A DNA stretch of 5,726 nucleotides. Source: Alphaproteobacteria bacterium. GTDB lineage: Bacteria > Pseudomonadota > Alphaproteobacteria > Rhizobiales > Hyphomicrobiaceae. Position numbers and translations under genes: made by a program. This document shows positions 1 to 5,622 of the stretch, in pieces; position 1 is the first letter of the stretch, and every line of letters starts with the position of its first letter. The stretch is taken from positions 1 to 5,726 of the forward strand of contig VBAB01000399.1 in the NCBI GenBank assembly GCA_005888525.1. Direction: 5' to 3'. Under the pieces are notes generated by a model. It was not told the origin of the DNA and searched no databases. It saw only the letters and a list, made by a program, of their open reading frames with translations.

Positions 1-24
1 GAGCCGGCAGATGAGGACCTCACC

Positions 25-531
25 ATGGACGCCAATGCGCTGAAGACCCTGCAAGCCCCGCTCAAGGAGCGCTATCGCGAGAAGCCGGAGGCGGCGGTCG
101 TCACGCTGAAGGCCGAGGGGCGGATCGGCGAGGGCGTGACCTGCTCCGTGCACACCGGCAAGGCGCTGATCGAGGCGGGGCTGCATCCGGCGACCGGCGG
201 CACCGGCGCGAGCGCCTGCTCGGGCGACATGCTGCTCGAGGCGCTGGTCGCCTGCGCCGGCGTGACGCTCAACGCGGTGGCGACCGCGCTGCAGCTCACC
301 GTGCGCGATGCCCGCATCCGCGCCGAGGGCGATCTCGACTTCCGCGGCACGCTGGGCGTCGCCAAGGACGCGCCGGTGGGTTTCCGCGACATCCGCCTCA
401 CCTTCGACATCGACGGCGACCTGACCGAAGAGCAGCGCGCCACGCTGATGAAGCTGACCGAGCGCTACTGCGTGGTCTACCAGACGCTGCGTAGCGCCCC
501 GCCCATTGCCGTGACGAGCCGCATGACGTGA
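25..531 (+). CDS. OsmC family protein (putative thiol-dependent peroxidase)
   Basis: A 168-aa protein of the OsmC/Ohr superfamily. Members reduce organic and inorganic peroxides in the cytoplasm with a pair of cysteines that cycle between thiol and disulfide. Visible here are the glycine-rich stretch around residues 57-68, the helix LLEALVACAGVTL carrying the probable peroxidatic Cys77, and the C-terminal ERYCVVYQTL block with the probable resolving Cys149. Extra cysteines lie at 40 and 65. There is no signal peptide or membrane segment. The length is slightly above the usual 140 or so because of an N-terminal extension of about 20 residues. ATG at 25 is preceded by GAGGA at positions 13-17, a well-spaced ribosome binding site. 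The gene converges on the MFS gene, with 24 nt between the two stops and no terminator visible there. The substrate cannot be assigned: it could be OsmC proper, Ohr-like or a YhfA-type paralogue. Family assignment is firm; function is inferred. Confidence 0.9.
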   Translation: MDANALKTLQAPLKERYREKPEAAVVTLKAEGRIGEGVTCSVHTGKALIEAGLHPATGGTGASACSGDMLLEALVACAGVTLNAVATALQLTVRDARIRAEGDLDFRGTLGVAKDAPVGFRDIRLTFDIDGDLTEEQRATLMKLTERYCVVYQTLRSAPPIAVTSRMT

Positions 532-555
532 GCCGCAGCCCCATCGGACACTGCC

Positions 556-1806
556 TCATTCGCCTCGAAACAGGCCGGCTCGACCCTCCACCGCCAGCGC
601 AGACAGCGAGGCACAGAAGCCGAGCACTGCAAACCCCGTGAAGAGCGGCAGGACGGTGCCGTCAAACCTGCCGGCGATCAGGGTCCCGAACAGGGCCCCC
701 GTTGCCGTCGAGTAGCTGCCCGTGAACGAGGCCGCCATGCCGGCTGCCTGACCCATCGGCTGCATGGCGATCGCGTTGAAGTTGGACATGATCAGGCCGT
801 ACAGGAAGAAGCAGGCGGCCATCCCGCCGAGCGCCAGCCACAAGGGGAGGTGCACGAGGGTGCCGAGCAGCGCCAGCGTCGTGCTGAGGCCGAGATGCGC
901 CGTTAGCGCGGTATGCGAAAGTCTCCGCATGCCGTGGCGCCGGACTAGCCGAGAGTTGGTGAACGAGGCCAGCGCGATCGCACAGCCGACGCTGCCGAAA
1001 GCGAAGGGGAACAGCTTGCCGAGGCCATAGCCGGTGGCAAAAACCTGCTGCGCGCTGGCAATGTAGGCGACAAGTATGCCGAGCACGAAGCCGGAGGCGA
1101 TGCCGTAGCCGAACGTCACGCGATTCGAGAGCACGAGCACCAACGCCTCGCCGAGAGTCCGGCTGCGGCAGCCCGCCGAGAGCGGCGGCTGCGTCTCGGG
1201 CAAGCGGAACCACGCCCAGGTCAGCGACGTCAAGCTGGCAGCGAGGAGCACCGCGAAGAGCCAGCGCCAGGTCCCGACCAGGACGACGAGCTGGCCGACC
1301 GAGGGCGCCAGGATCGGCACCAGGATGAAAACCATCATCACCATCGACATGACGCGGGCCATTTGTCGGCCAACGAACAGGTCGCGTATGACCGTGGTAA
1401 CGATGATCCGCCCCACGGACGCGCCGATCCCCTGCAAAAAGCGGGCTGTGAGGAGCTGGGAGAAGCTCTGCGTCGTCATCGCCGCGGTGGTTGCGAGCAC
1501 GAAGAGTGCGAGGCCGAGCAACAGCGGCCGGCGGCGTCCGAAGCGATCGGCGAGCGGACCCCAGATCAGCTGCCCGATTGCCATTCCCAGCATGAACACC
1601 GTGATGACAAGCGGCAGGTTGTTGTTGTCCCGCACGCCAAGGGTCGCGCCGATATCGGGCAGTGCCGGTAGCATTATGTCGATCGACATCGCGGTCATCG
1701 ACATCAACAATGCCATCAGTGCGAGGAACTCGCGGAACGGCAGCGGCAAGCGCGCTGCAGCGTCGTCGGACGTACGGTTGTCGGGTGAGCTCAAGTGCGC
1801 CTTCAT
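556..1806 (-). CDS. MFS multidrug efflux transporter, Bcr/CflA-like (DHA1)
   Basis: A 416-aa integral inner-membrane protein of the 12-helix drug:proton antiporter type, close to the usual length of about 400. A polar N-terminal tail (residues 1-24) is followed by TM1 with the Bcr-type IDIMLPALP motif (42-50). The loop 2-3 signature GPLADRFGRRRP (83-94) is the MFS motif A. RFLQGIGAS (122-130) and ILVPILAPSVGQ (161-172) match Bcr/CflA TM4 and TM5. The C-terminal half has QPMGQAAGMAASFTGS (349-364), also typical of the subfamily. Family members export drugs such as bicyclomycin or chloramphenicol; the substrate here is unknown. ATG at 1806 gives the full N-terminus, but no clear Shine-Dalgarno is visible upstream. 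Only 24 nt separate the start from a palindromic element (1831-1905), so the promoter is either inside or beyond the repeats. It is convergent with the OsmC gene. Confidence 0.9.
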   Translation of the reverse strand: MKAHLSSPDNRTSDDAAARLPLPFREFLALMALLMSMTAMSIDIMLPALPDIGATLGVRDNNNLPLVITVFMLGMAIGQLIWGPLADRFGRRRPLLLGLALFVLATTAAMTTQSFSQLLTARFLQGIGASVGRIIVTTVIRDLFVGRQMARVMSMVMMVFILVPILAPSVGQLVVLVGTWRWLFAVLLAASLTSLTWAWFRLPETQPPLSAGCRSRTLGEALVLVLSNRVTFGYGIASGFVLGILVAYIASAQQVFATGYGLGKLFPFAFGSVGCAIALASFTNSRLVRRHGMRRLSHTALTAHLGLSTTLALLGTLVHLPLWLALGGMAACFFLYGLIMSNFNAIAMQPMGQAAGMAASFTGSYSTATGALFGTLIAGRFDGTVLPLFTGFAVLGFCASLSALAVEGRAGLFRGE

Positions 1807-1830
1807 GCGAAATGGCCGCGGGGCAGGCGA

Positions 1831-1905
1831 CTAGTGTCCTGTCTCCGAATTGCCGACTACATTGCCGCGAGGTCAGACGGCAATTCGGAGACTGAAGGAC
1901 ACTAG
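1831..1905 (-). repeat. Palindromic element A1 (CTAG-bounded imperfect hairpin)
   Basis: A 75-bp imperfect palindrome. The outer arms CTAGTGTCCT (1831-1840) and AGGACACTAG (1896-1905) pair perfectly over 10 bp. The inner arms at 1841-1855 and 1878-1892 pair perfectly over 15 bp. The only break is a one-sided TGA bulge at 1893-1895. The loop is 1856-1877. Read on the minus strand, the bulge follows the left outer arm and the element aligns with its neighbour at 1919-1997, so the two copies are inverted relative to each other. C-TA-G at both ends would fit TA target duplication as made by IS630/Tc1-like transposases; this is inference. There is no coding capacity. Confidence 0.85.
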
Positions 1906-1918
1906 AAGACTCGAGGAT

Positions 1919-1997
1919 CTAGTGTGGCTTATGTCTCGGAATTGCCGATGAACACCCAGCCGCGAAGTTGGTCGGCAATTCCGAGACGCCACACTAG
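1919..1997 (+). repeat. Palindromic element A2 (CTAG-bounded imperfect hairpin)
   Basis: A 79-bp imperfect palindrome related to the element at 1831-1905 but in the opposite orientation. CTAGTGTGGC (1919-1928) pairs with GCCACACTAG (1988-1997). The inner arms at 1933-1948 and 1972-1987 pair perfectly over 16 bp. A one-sided TTAT bulge occupies 1929-1932. The loop is 1949-1971. It differs from its partner at several stem positions, and each difference is matched on the other arm, so pairing is preserved. It lies between the DUF924 gene's terminator and the MFS start. Confidence 0.85.
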
Positions 1998-2041
1998 CCT
2001 CGCAGCGGCCCAGCATTCCCGTTCGTGACGGACAAATATAG

Positions 2042-2060
2042 CGTGGGGCCGTGCCCCACG
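2042..2060 (-). terminator. Probable rho-independent terminator of the lemA operon
   Basis: CGTGGGGC (2042-2049) and GCCCCACG (2053-2060) form a perfect 8-bp GC-rich stem with a 3-nt loop. Read on the minus strand, the stem is followed by CTATATTTGTC, a short AT-rich tract in otherwise very GC-rich DNA. It lies about 45 nt past the DUF924 stop, where a terminator of the minus-strand operon would be expected. The T-tract is imperfect, so efficiency is uncertain. Confidence 0.55.
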
Positions 2061-2104
2061 ATGCGACAAGTCGCTCGGGCTGGCAGAGGGACGAGCTTCG
2101 CGAC

Positions 2105-2662
2105 CTAGAATGAGCTGTCGGGGCCGCGGAGGAACTCGATCTCTTCGGGCGTGGAGGTGCGGCCGAGGACGGCGTTGCGGTGGGGGAAGCGGCCGAAGCG
2201 GTCGATGATGACCTTGTGCGCCTCGGCCCAGCGCAGGTACTCCTCGCCCAGGGTCGCGAACAGCGCCACGGAGCGGGCCTGCGCGGCGGCGTCCTCGGCG
2301 TGCTCGAACGGCAGATAGAAGAACTGGCGCCTCTCTTCCGGCAGAGTCGTATCGAAGCCGCGAGCTATTGCCGCGTGGGCTATCGCGAGCGCCTTGGAGT
2401 CCTGGGCGAAGGCGGCGGGCGTGCCGCGGAACATGTTGCGGGAGAGCTGGTCGAGCACGATGGTGGCGGCGAGCGCGGTGCCGGCATCGGCCAGGCAGGC
2501 CTCGTTTGCAAGCGCGGCGATGGTCGCGTGCAGAGGCAGGAACCGCTGGCGCAGCTGCTGATCGAAAGCGTCGTCGCGCTTGAACCACTGCTCCGACGGG
2601 GTTTCCTCGAACCAGAAGTGGAGCACCTCGGCAGCCCAACGGGGTGGGTTCGTCTGCGTCAT
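2105..2662 (-). CDS. DUF924 family protein
   Basis: A 185-aa protein matching the DUF924 family (TPR-like helical fold, biochemical role unknown). Family-typical blocks are visible: VLHFWFEE near the N-terminus (residues 13-20), VLDQLSRNMFRGTPAAF (69-85), FFYLPFEHAEDAAAQ (114-128) and IIDRFGRFPHRNAVLGRTST (152-171), followed by EEIEFLRG. The length is typical. There is no signal peptide or membrane helix, so it is probably cytoplasmic. The reading frame stays open far upstream, but homology begins just after ATG 2662. That start has a modest AAGG about 8 nt upstream, and an upstream start would overlap the aldolase gene. It sits 20 nt downstream of the threonine aldolase stop in the same direction, so it is the last gene of the operon, followed by a probable terminator. 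A function beyond family membership cannot be stated. Confidence 0.9.
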   Translation of the reverse strand: MTQTNPPRWAAEVLHFWFEETPSEQWFKRDDAFDQQLRQRFLPLHATIAALANEACLADAGTALAATIVLDQLSRNMFRGTPAAFAQDSKALAIAHAAIARGFDTTLPEERRQFFYLPFEHAEDAAAQARSVALFATLGEEYLRWAEAHKVIIDRFGRFPHRNAVLGRTSTPEEIEFLRGPDSSF

Positions 2663-2682
2663 CGAAATGGCCTTGTTGCCAG

Positions 2683-3723
2683 CTATCGGCTCATCGCCGT
2701 CGCCGCAATATCCGCGGCGAAGCGGTCGACGGTCTCGGGGGTGGTGTCCCAGGCGCACATGAGGCGGCAGCCGGTCTCGCCCAGGAACGTGTAGAAGCGC
2801 CAGCCCTTCTCCCGCAGCGCCGCCTGCACGGCCGGCGGCAGCTCCACGAACACGCCGTTCGCCTGCACGGGCGCGAGCAGCCGCACGCCGGGCAGGTTGG
2901 TGATGCGCTCGCTGAGCCTCCTCGCCATGGCGTTGGCGTGGCGCGCGTTGCTCAGCCACACGTCGCCCTCGAGCAGCGCCAGCCAGGGCGCCGTAACCAG
3001 CCGCATCTTGGAGTTGAGATGGCCCGCCTGCTTGACGCGCCACTCGAACTCGGCCGCCAGCTCGCAAGCGAAGAACAGTACTGCCTCGCCTACGGCCAGG
3101 CCGTTCTTCACCCCGCCGAGGCACAGCACGTCGACGCCGGCGCGCCAGGAGAGGTCCGCGGGCGAGCACTGCAGCGTCGCCAGCGCATTGGCGAAGCGCG
3201 CGCCATCCATGTGCACCTTAAGGCCGTGGCGCCGCGCCATCTCGGTCAGCGCGCCGACCTCGCTCGGGGTGTAGACGGTGCCGAGCTCGGTGGCCTGCGT
3301 GATGGAGAGGGCGCGCGCCTTCACGTGATGCACGCCGCGCCGCCCCTTCTTCGCCAGGGCGTCGACGGCTTGCGGGGTCAGCTTCGCCAGCGCGGTGTCG
3401 GCGGTGACGATCTTGGCCCCGCCGGAGAACAACGCGGGCGCGCCTGCCTCGTCCTCCTCGACGTGGCTGAACGCGTGCGCGATCACCGCATGGTAGGGCT
3501 GGCAGAGCTGCGCCAAAGCCAGCGCGTTGGCCGCCGTGCCGTTGAAGACGAAGAACACCTGCGCGTCGGTCTCGAACAGCTCGCGCAGGCGCGCGCAGGC
3601 TTTTTGCGTCCACTCGTCGTCGCCGTAGCCCGGCACGTGGCCTTCGGCATTGGCGCGGGTGAGCGCTGCGAGCGCCTCGGGGCAGATGCCGGCGTTGTTG
3701 TCGGAGGCGAATTGCTGCGGCAT
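2683..3723 (-). CDS. Low-specificity L-threonine aldolase (LtaE-like), PLP-dependent
   Basis: A 346-aa fold-type I PLP enzyme of the threonine aldolase/beta-eliminating lyase family. The family cleaves L-threonine or L-allo-threonine (and related beta-hydroxy amino acids) to glycine and an aldehyde in the cytoplasm. Residues visible: the substrate-side N-terminus FASDNNAGICPEAL (5-18) and GYGDDEWT (32-39); FNGTAANALAL (60-70), expected to bind the cofactor phosphate; SHVEEDEAGAPALFSGGAK (86-104); HMDGARFANA (181-190), with Asp183 expected to contact the PLP ring nitrogen; and LGGVKNGLAVGEA (202-214), with Lys206 as the expected Schiff-base lysine. The GGxKNG form and the length resemble the Pseudomonas-type enzyme more than E. 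coli LtaE. ATG 3723 was chosen because homology starts there. The frame is open further upstream, but that part overlaps lemA. No strong Shine-Dalgarno is visible; with only 7 nt after the lemA stop, translational coupling is likely. Stereospecificity cannot be read from sequence. Confidence 0.9.
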   Translation of the reverse strand: MPQQFASDNNAGICPEALAALTRANAEGHVPGYGDDEWTQKACARLRELFETDAQVFFVFNGTAANALALAQLCQPYHAVIAHAFSHVEEDEAGAPALFSGGAKIVTADTALAKLTPQAVDALAKKGRRGVHHVKARALSITQATELGTVYTPSEVGALTEMARRHGLKVHMDGARFANALATLQCSPADLSWRAGVDVLCLGGVKNGLAVGEAVLFFACELAAEFEWRVKQAGHLNSKMRLVTAPWLALLEGDVWLSNARHANAMARRLSERITNLPGVRLLAPVQANGVFVELPPAVQAALREKGWRFYTFLGETGCRLMCAWDTTPETVDRFAADIAATAMSR

Positions 3724-3730
3724 GCGGGGA

Positions 3731-4297
3731 CTAGAACTTGACCTGCGGGGCGGCCGATACGGCCTTGCGCTCGGCCTCGTCGAGATTGAAGAACTCTTGG
3801 GGTCCGAAGCCCATGGACTGGGCGAACAGCACGGCGGGGAAGCTCTCGCGCGTGGCGTTGTATTCGGCCGCCGCGTTGTTGAAAAAGCGCCGCGAGGCCG
3901 CGATCTTGTTCTCGAGGTCGGACAGCTCGCTCTGCAGCTGCTGGAAGCTCTGGTTGGCCTTGAGGTCGGGATAGGCCTCCGCCAGGGCGAAGATCTGGCG
4001 CAGCGCACCCTGCAGCATCCCCTCCGCCGCCGCCTGGGCGGCGGGACCCTGCGCGGAGACGGCCGCATTGCGGGCCTTGATGACAGCCTCCAGCGTGCCC
4101 TTCTCGTGCGCGGCGTAGCCTTTGACGGTCTCGACCAGGTTGGGCACGAGATCGTGGCGCTGCTTGAGTTGCACATCGATGTCGGAGAAGGCCTGGCGGC
4201 AGCGCTGTCGCAGCGACACCAGCCCGTTGTAGGCCATGACCGCCCACAGGGCTGCCACGACCGCGATCGCGACGATGACCCAGCCGACTACGCTCAT
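3731..4297 (-). CDS. LemA family membrane-anchored protein
   Basis: A 188-aa LemA-family protein, the usual length. An N-terminal hydrophobic helix (about residues 3-22, VVGWVIVAIAVVAALWAVMA) should anchor it in the cytoplasmic membrane, with the long helical remainder outside the membrane. The family core is clear: YNGLVSLRQRCRQAFSDIDV (23-42), then QLKQRHDLVPNLVETVKGYAAHE (43-65); AEAYPDLKANQSFQQLQSEL (106-125), then ENKIAASRRFFNNAAAEYN (129-147); and a short C-terminal SFPAVLFAQSMGFGPQEFF (152-170). The biochemical role is not established; homologues often sit beside membrane or TPM-domain proteins, which are absent here. Instead it heads an operon with a threonine aldolase gene 7 nt downstream. 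Start ATG 4297 is supported by an exceptionally good ribosome binding site. Family assignment is firm; role unknown. Confidence 0.93.
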   Translation of the reverse strand: MSVVGWVIVAIAVVAALWAVMAYNGLVSLRQRCRQAFSDIDVQLKQRHDLVPNLVETVKGYAAHEKGTLEAVIKARNAAVSAQGPAAQAAAEGMLQGALRQIFALAEAYPDLKANQSFQQLQSELSDLENKIAASRRFFNNAAAEYNATRESFPAVLFAQSMGFGPQEFFNLDEAERKAVSAAPQVKF

Positions 4298-4300
4298 GCC

Positions 4301-4308
4301 TCACCTCC
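4301..4308 (-). promoter_or_regulatory. Strong Shine-Dalgarno of lemA
   Basis: On the minus strand the sequence reads GGAGGTGA, an eight-base perfect match to the anti-Shine-Dalgarno end of 16S rRNA. The GGAGG core lies 6 nt before ATG 4297. It fixes the lemA start and predicts that lemA is translated much better than the two genes behind it, which have weak sites. Confidence 0.8.
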
Positions 4309-4328
4309 GATCTGGCAACTCACTTAGC

Positions 4329-4355
4329 ATGATATCCGCCCCGTCCTGTTTACAA
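4329..4355 (-). promoter_or_regulatory. Candidate lemA promoter (weak)
   Basis: On the minus strand, TTGTAA (4355-4350) and TATCAT (4334-4329) resemble -35 and -10 hexamers and lie in the AT-richer stretch upstream of lemA. The 15-nt spacing is shorter than ideal, so this is only a candidate. Confidence 0.25.
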
Positions 4356-4375
4356 TACGTTAACCGTTTCACGAC

Positions 4376-4387
4376 GATCCTGCTCTA
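4376..4387 (+). repeat. Half-copy (right end) of palindromic element B
   Basis: The sequence CGATCCTGCTCTAG around 4375-4388 is repeated exactly at 4523-4536, where it forms the right end of the element at 4462-4535. Here no matching left arm lies directly upstream. It abuts the next palindrome, sharing its TA at 4386-4387, and looks like the remnant of another copy interrupted or deleted at its TA boundary. It can also pair with the left arm at 4462-4472. Confidence 0.55.
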
Positions 4388-4449
4388 GAGCGAGATCGTT
4401 CCTGATGGAAGCACTGGGGCTTCCATCCAGGAACGTGAATCTCGCTCTA
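4386..4449 (-). repeat. Palindromic element B1 (TA-bounded imperfect hairpin)
   Basis: A 64-bp hairpin. TAGAGCGAGAT (4386-4396) pairs with ATCTCGCTCTA (4439-4449). GTTCCT (4398-4403) pairs with AGGAAC (4429-4434). GATGGAAGC (4404-4412) pairs with GCTTCCATC (4419-4427). The loop is ACTGGG (4413-4418). A one-sided GTGA bulge lies at 4435-4438, opposite a single C at 4397, and there is a single unpaired C at 4428. On the minus strand it reads TAGAGCGAGATTCACG, the same pattern as the left end of the element at 4462-4535, so the two are inverted copies of one family. GAGCAGGATTCAC-type repeats are, as I recall, common between genes in Rhizobiales. Confidence 0.8.
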
Positions 4450-4461
4450 AGACTCGATAAG

Positions 4462-4535
4462 TAGAGCAGGATTCACGCTTCAGCCCCACGTTGAATTTGG
4501 GAGCAGCCGATTCAATCTGAAGCGATCCTGCTCTA
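4462..4535 (+). repeat. Palindromic element B2 (TA-bounded imperfect hairpin)
   Basis: A 74-bp hairpin. TAGAGCAGGAT (4462-4472) pairs with ATCCTGCTCTA (4525-4535). GCTTCAG (4477-4483) pairs with CTGAAGC (4517-4523). TTGAAT (4491-4496) pairs with ATTCAA (4510-4515). A one-sided TCAC bulge (4473-4476) faces a single G at 4524. It is inverted relative to the element at 4386-4449. It ends only 30 nt before the xerC ATG, so it occupies the xerC 5' region. Confidence 0.8.
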
Positions 4536-4551
4536 GCTGTGCGCGTTTCGC

Positions 4552-4557
4552 AGGAAG
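4552..4557 (+). promoter_or_regulatory. Ribosome binding site deciding the xerC start
   Basis: AGGAAG at 4552-4557 lies 8 nt before ATG 4566. The alternative in-frame GTG at 4539 starts only three bases after the palindromic element ends and has no Shine-Dalgarno of its own, so ATG 4566 is preferred. Confidence 0.6.
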
Positions 4558-4565
4558 AAAGCGCC

Positions 4566-5522
4566 ATGGCGACGCTCGAGGGGATCTTTGACGACGGCGA
4601 GCTGCCGCTGGCGGACGATGCACGCCGCTCCGCAGAGGCCTGGCTCGTGCATCTGGCGCACGAGCGCGGCGCCGCCGTCAATACGCTGTCGGCCTACGAG
4701 CGCGACTTGCGCCAGTTCCTCGGCTGGCTCAGAGGCGAGCTCGGCCATGCGCCGTGCCTCGCCGACCTCGCCCGCCTCGATGCCAAGCGCTTCCGCGCCT
4801 TCATGGCCGCCCGCCGCCGGGCCGGCGCGCAGAGCCGGTCGCTGGCGCGCACCATGTCGGCGCTGCGCGTCTTCTTCCGCTGGCTGGAGGCGCAGGAGAT
4901 CACCCGCAACCGCAGCCTGCTGCAGGTGGCGATGCCCAAGGTGCCGCACGGCATCCCCAAGCCGCTGACGGTGGAGAAGGCCGCGGCCGTGATGGACGGC
5001 GGCGCCGGGGCCGAGCTCGACTGGGTCATGGCGCGCGACGCGGCCGTGCTGCTGCTGCTGTACGGCTCGGGCTTGCGCATCTCCGAGGCGCTGGGGCTGC
5101 TGCGCAAGGACGCGCCGCTCGACGGCCGCGACGTGCTGCGCATCACCGGCAAGGGCGGCAAGGAGCGCCTCGTCCCGGTGCTGCCGGTGACGCAGGCGGC
5201 CGTTGCCCGCTACCTCGCGCTCTGCCCGTACCCGCTCGCCGCGGACGGCCCCCTCTTCCTCGGCGCCAAGGGCGGCCAACTGAGCCCGCGCATCGTCCAG
5301 CTGCTGATGGAGCGCATGCGCGAGGGACTGGGCCTCCCCGAGACGGCGACGCCGCACGCGCTGCGGCACTCGTTTGCCACGCATCTGCTCTCCGCCGGCG
5401 CGGATCTGCGGCAGATCCAGGAGCTGCTGGGCCACGCCAGCCTCTCCACCACGCAGGTCTACACCGAAGTCGACCGCACCCGGCTGCTGGCCGTCTACGA
5501 CAAGGCCCATCCCCGGGCGTGA
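4566..5522 (+). CDS. xerC: Site-specific tyrosine recombinase XerC
   Basis: A 318-aa tyrosine recombinase. With XerD it resolves chromosome dimers at dif during FtsK-assisted segregation. The N-terminal core-binding (SAM-like) domain spans about residues 18-115, with TLSAYERDLRQFLGWL (40-55) and RSLARTMSALRVFFRWLE (91-108). The catalytic domain follows, with all six expected active-site residues: Arg171 (GSGLRISEAL), Lys196 (ITGKGGKERLVP), His264 and Arg267 (HALRHSFATHLL), His290 (LLGHASLSTTQ) and nucleophile Tyr299 (VYTEVD). The length is slightly above the usual 300 or so, as in alphaproteobacterial XerC. The LLAVYDKAHPRA ending favours XerC over XerD. An in-frame GTG at 4539 would add 9 residues, but ATG 4566 has the better ribosome site. 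The gene is divergent from lemA across repeat-filled DNA. There are no integrase-type neighbours or attachment sites, so a housekeeping XerC is more likely than a phage integrase. Confidence 0.92.
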   Translation: MATLEGIFDDGELPLADDARRSAEAWLVHLAHERGAAVNTLSAYERDLRQFLGWLRGELGHAPCLADLARLDAKRFRAFMAARRRAGAQSRSLARTMSALRVFFRWLEAQEITRNRSLLQVAMPKVPHGIPKPLTVEKAAAVMDGGAGAELDWVMARDAAVLLLLYGSGLRISEALGLLRKDAPLDGRDVLRITGKGGKERLVPVLPVTQAAVARYLALCPYPLAADGPLFLGAKGGQLSPRIVQLLMERMREGLGLPETATPHALRHSFATHLLSAGADLRQIQELLGHASLSTTQVYTEVDRTRLLAVYDKAHPRA

Positions 5523-5567
5523 TGCCGGGGGGCGAGGCTGCCGGAGAACCTTGGCGCGCTCCGCCTT

Positions 5568-5622
5568 CGTCCCTCCCCCTGTGCCGAAGGCCTCCCTTCG
5601 GCACGTACGAGGGGGGAGGACG
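5568..5622 (+). repeat. Long hairpin downstream of xerC
   Basis: GTGCCGAAGG (5581-5590) and CCTTCGGCAC (5595-5604) form a perfect 10-bp stem with a CCTC loop. Outside it, the pyrimidine-rich CGTCCCTCCCCCT (5568-5580) pairs with the purine-rich AGGGGGGAGGACG (5610-5622) with two mismatches, separated by GTACG on the right side. It starts about 46 nt past the xerC stop. It could end xerC transcription, but no T-tract follows. The CTTCGTCCCTCCCC wording resembles intergenic repeats I recall from Rhizobiales genomes. A dispersed repeat is the simpler reading. Confidence 0.6.

Noticed and set aside
12..22. Small palindrome TGAGG-A-CCTCA over the OsmC gene's ribosome site as a regulatory hairpin
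   Set aside because: A five-base stem with a one-base gap cannot form a stable hairpin; probably coincidental.
1325..1834. Plus-strand 169-codon frame opposite the MFS gene start
   Set aside because: It is antisense to transmembrane helices; serine/arginine/isoleucine-rich, with no family resemblance.
1831..1997. CRISPR-like repeat pair
   Set aside because: There are only two copies, inverted rather than direct, each self-complementary over most of its length; no array and no cas genes.
2663..3169. Long N-terminal extension of the DUF924 frame into the aldolase gene
   Set aside because: The extension is arginine-rich shadow sequence; DUF924 homology begins just after ATG 2662.
2644..3741. 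365-codon plus-strand open frame opposite the threonine aldolase gene
   Set aside because: It mirrors a well-supported gene; its translation is arginine/glycine/alanine-rich with no motifs.
3724..4176. N-terminal extension of the threonine aldolase frame into lemA
   Set aside because: The extra residues are R/P/S-rich noise overlapping a real gene; the family N-terminus FASDNNAG follows ATG 3723 directly.
4566..5522. Phage or integron integrase within a mobile island
   Set aside because: Sequence blocks and the C-terminal tail match housekeeping XerC; no tRNA, attachment site or phage genes are nearby.
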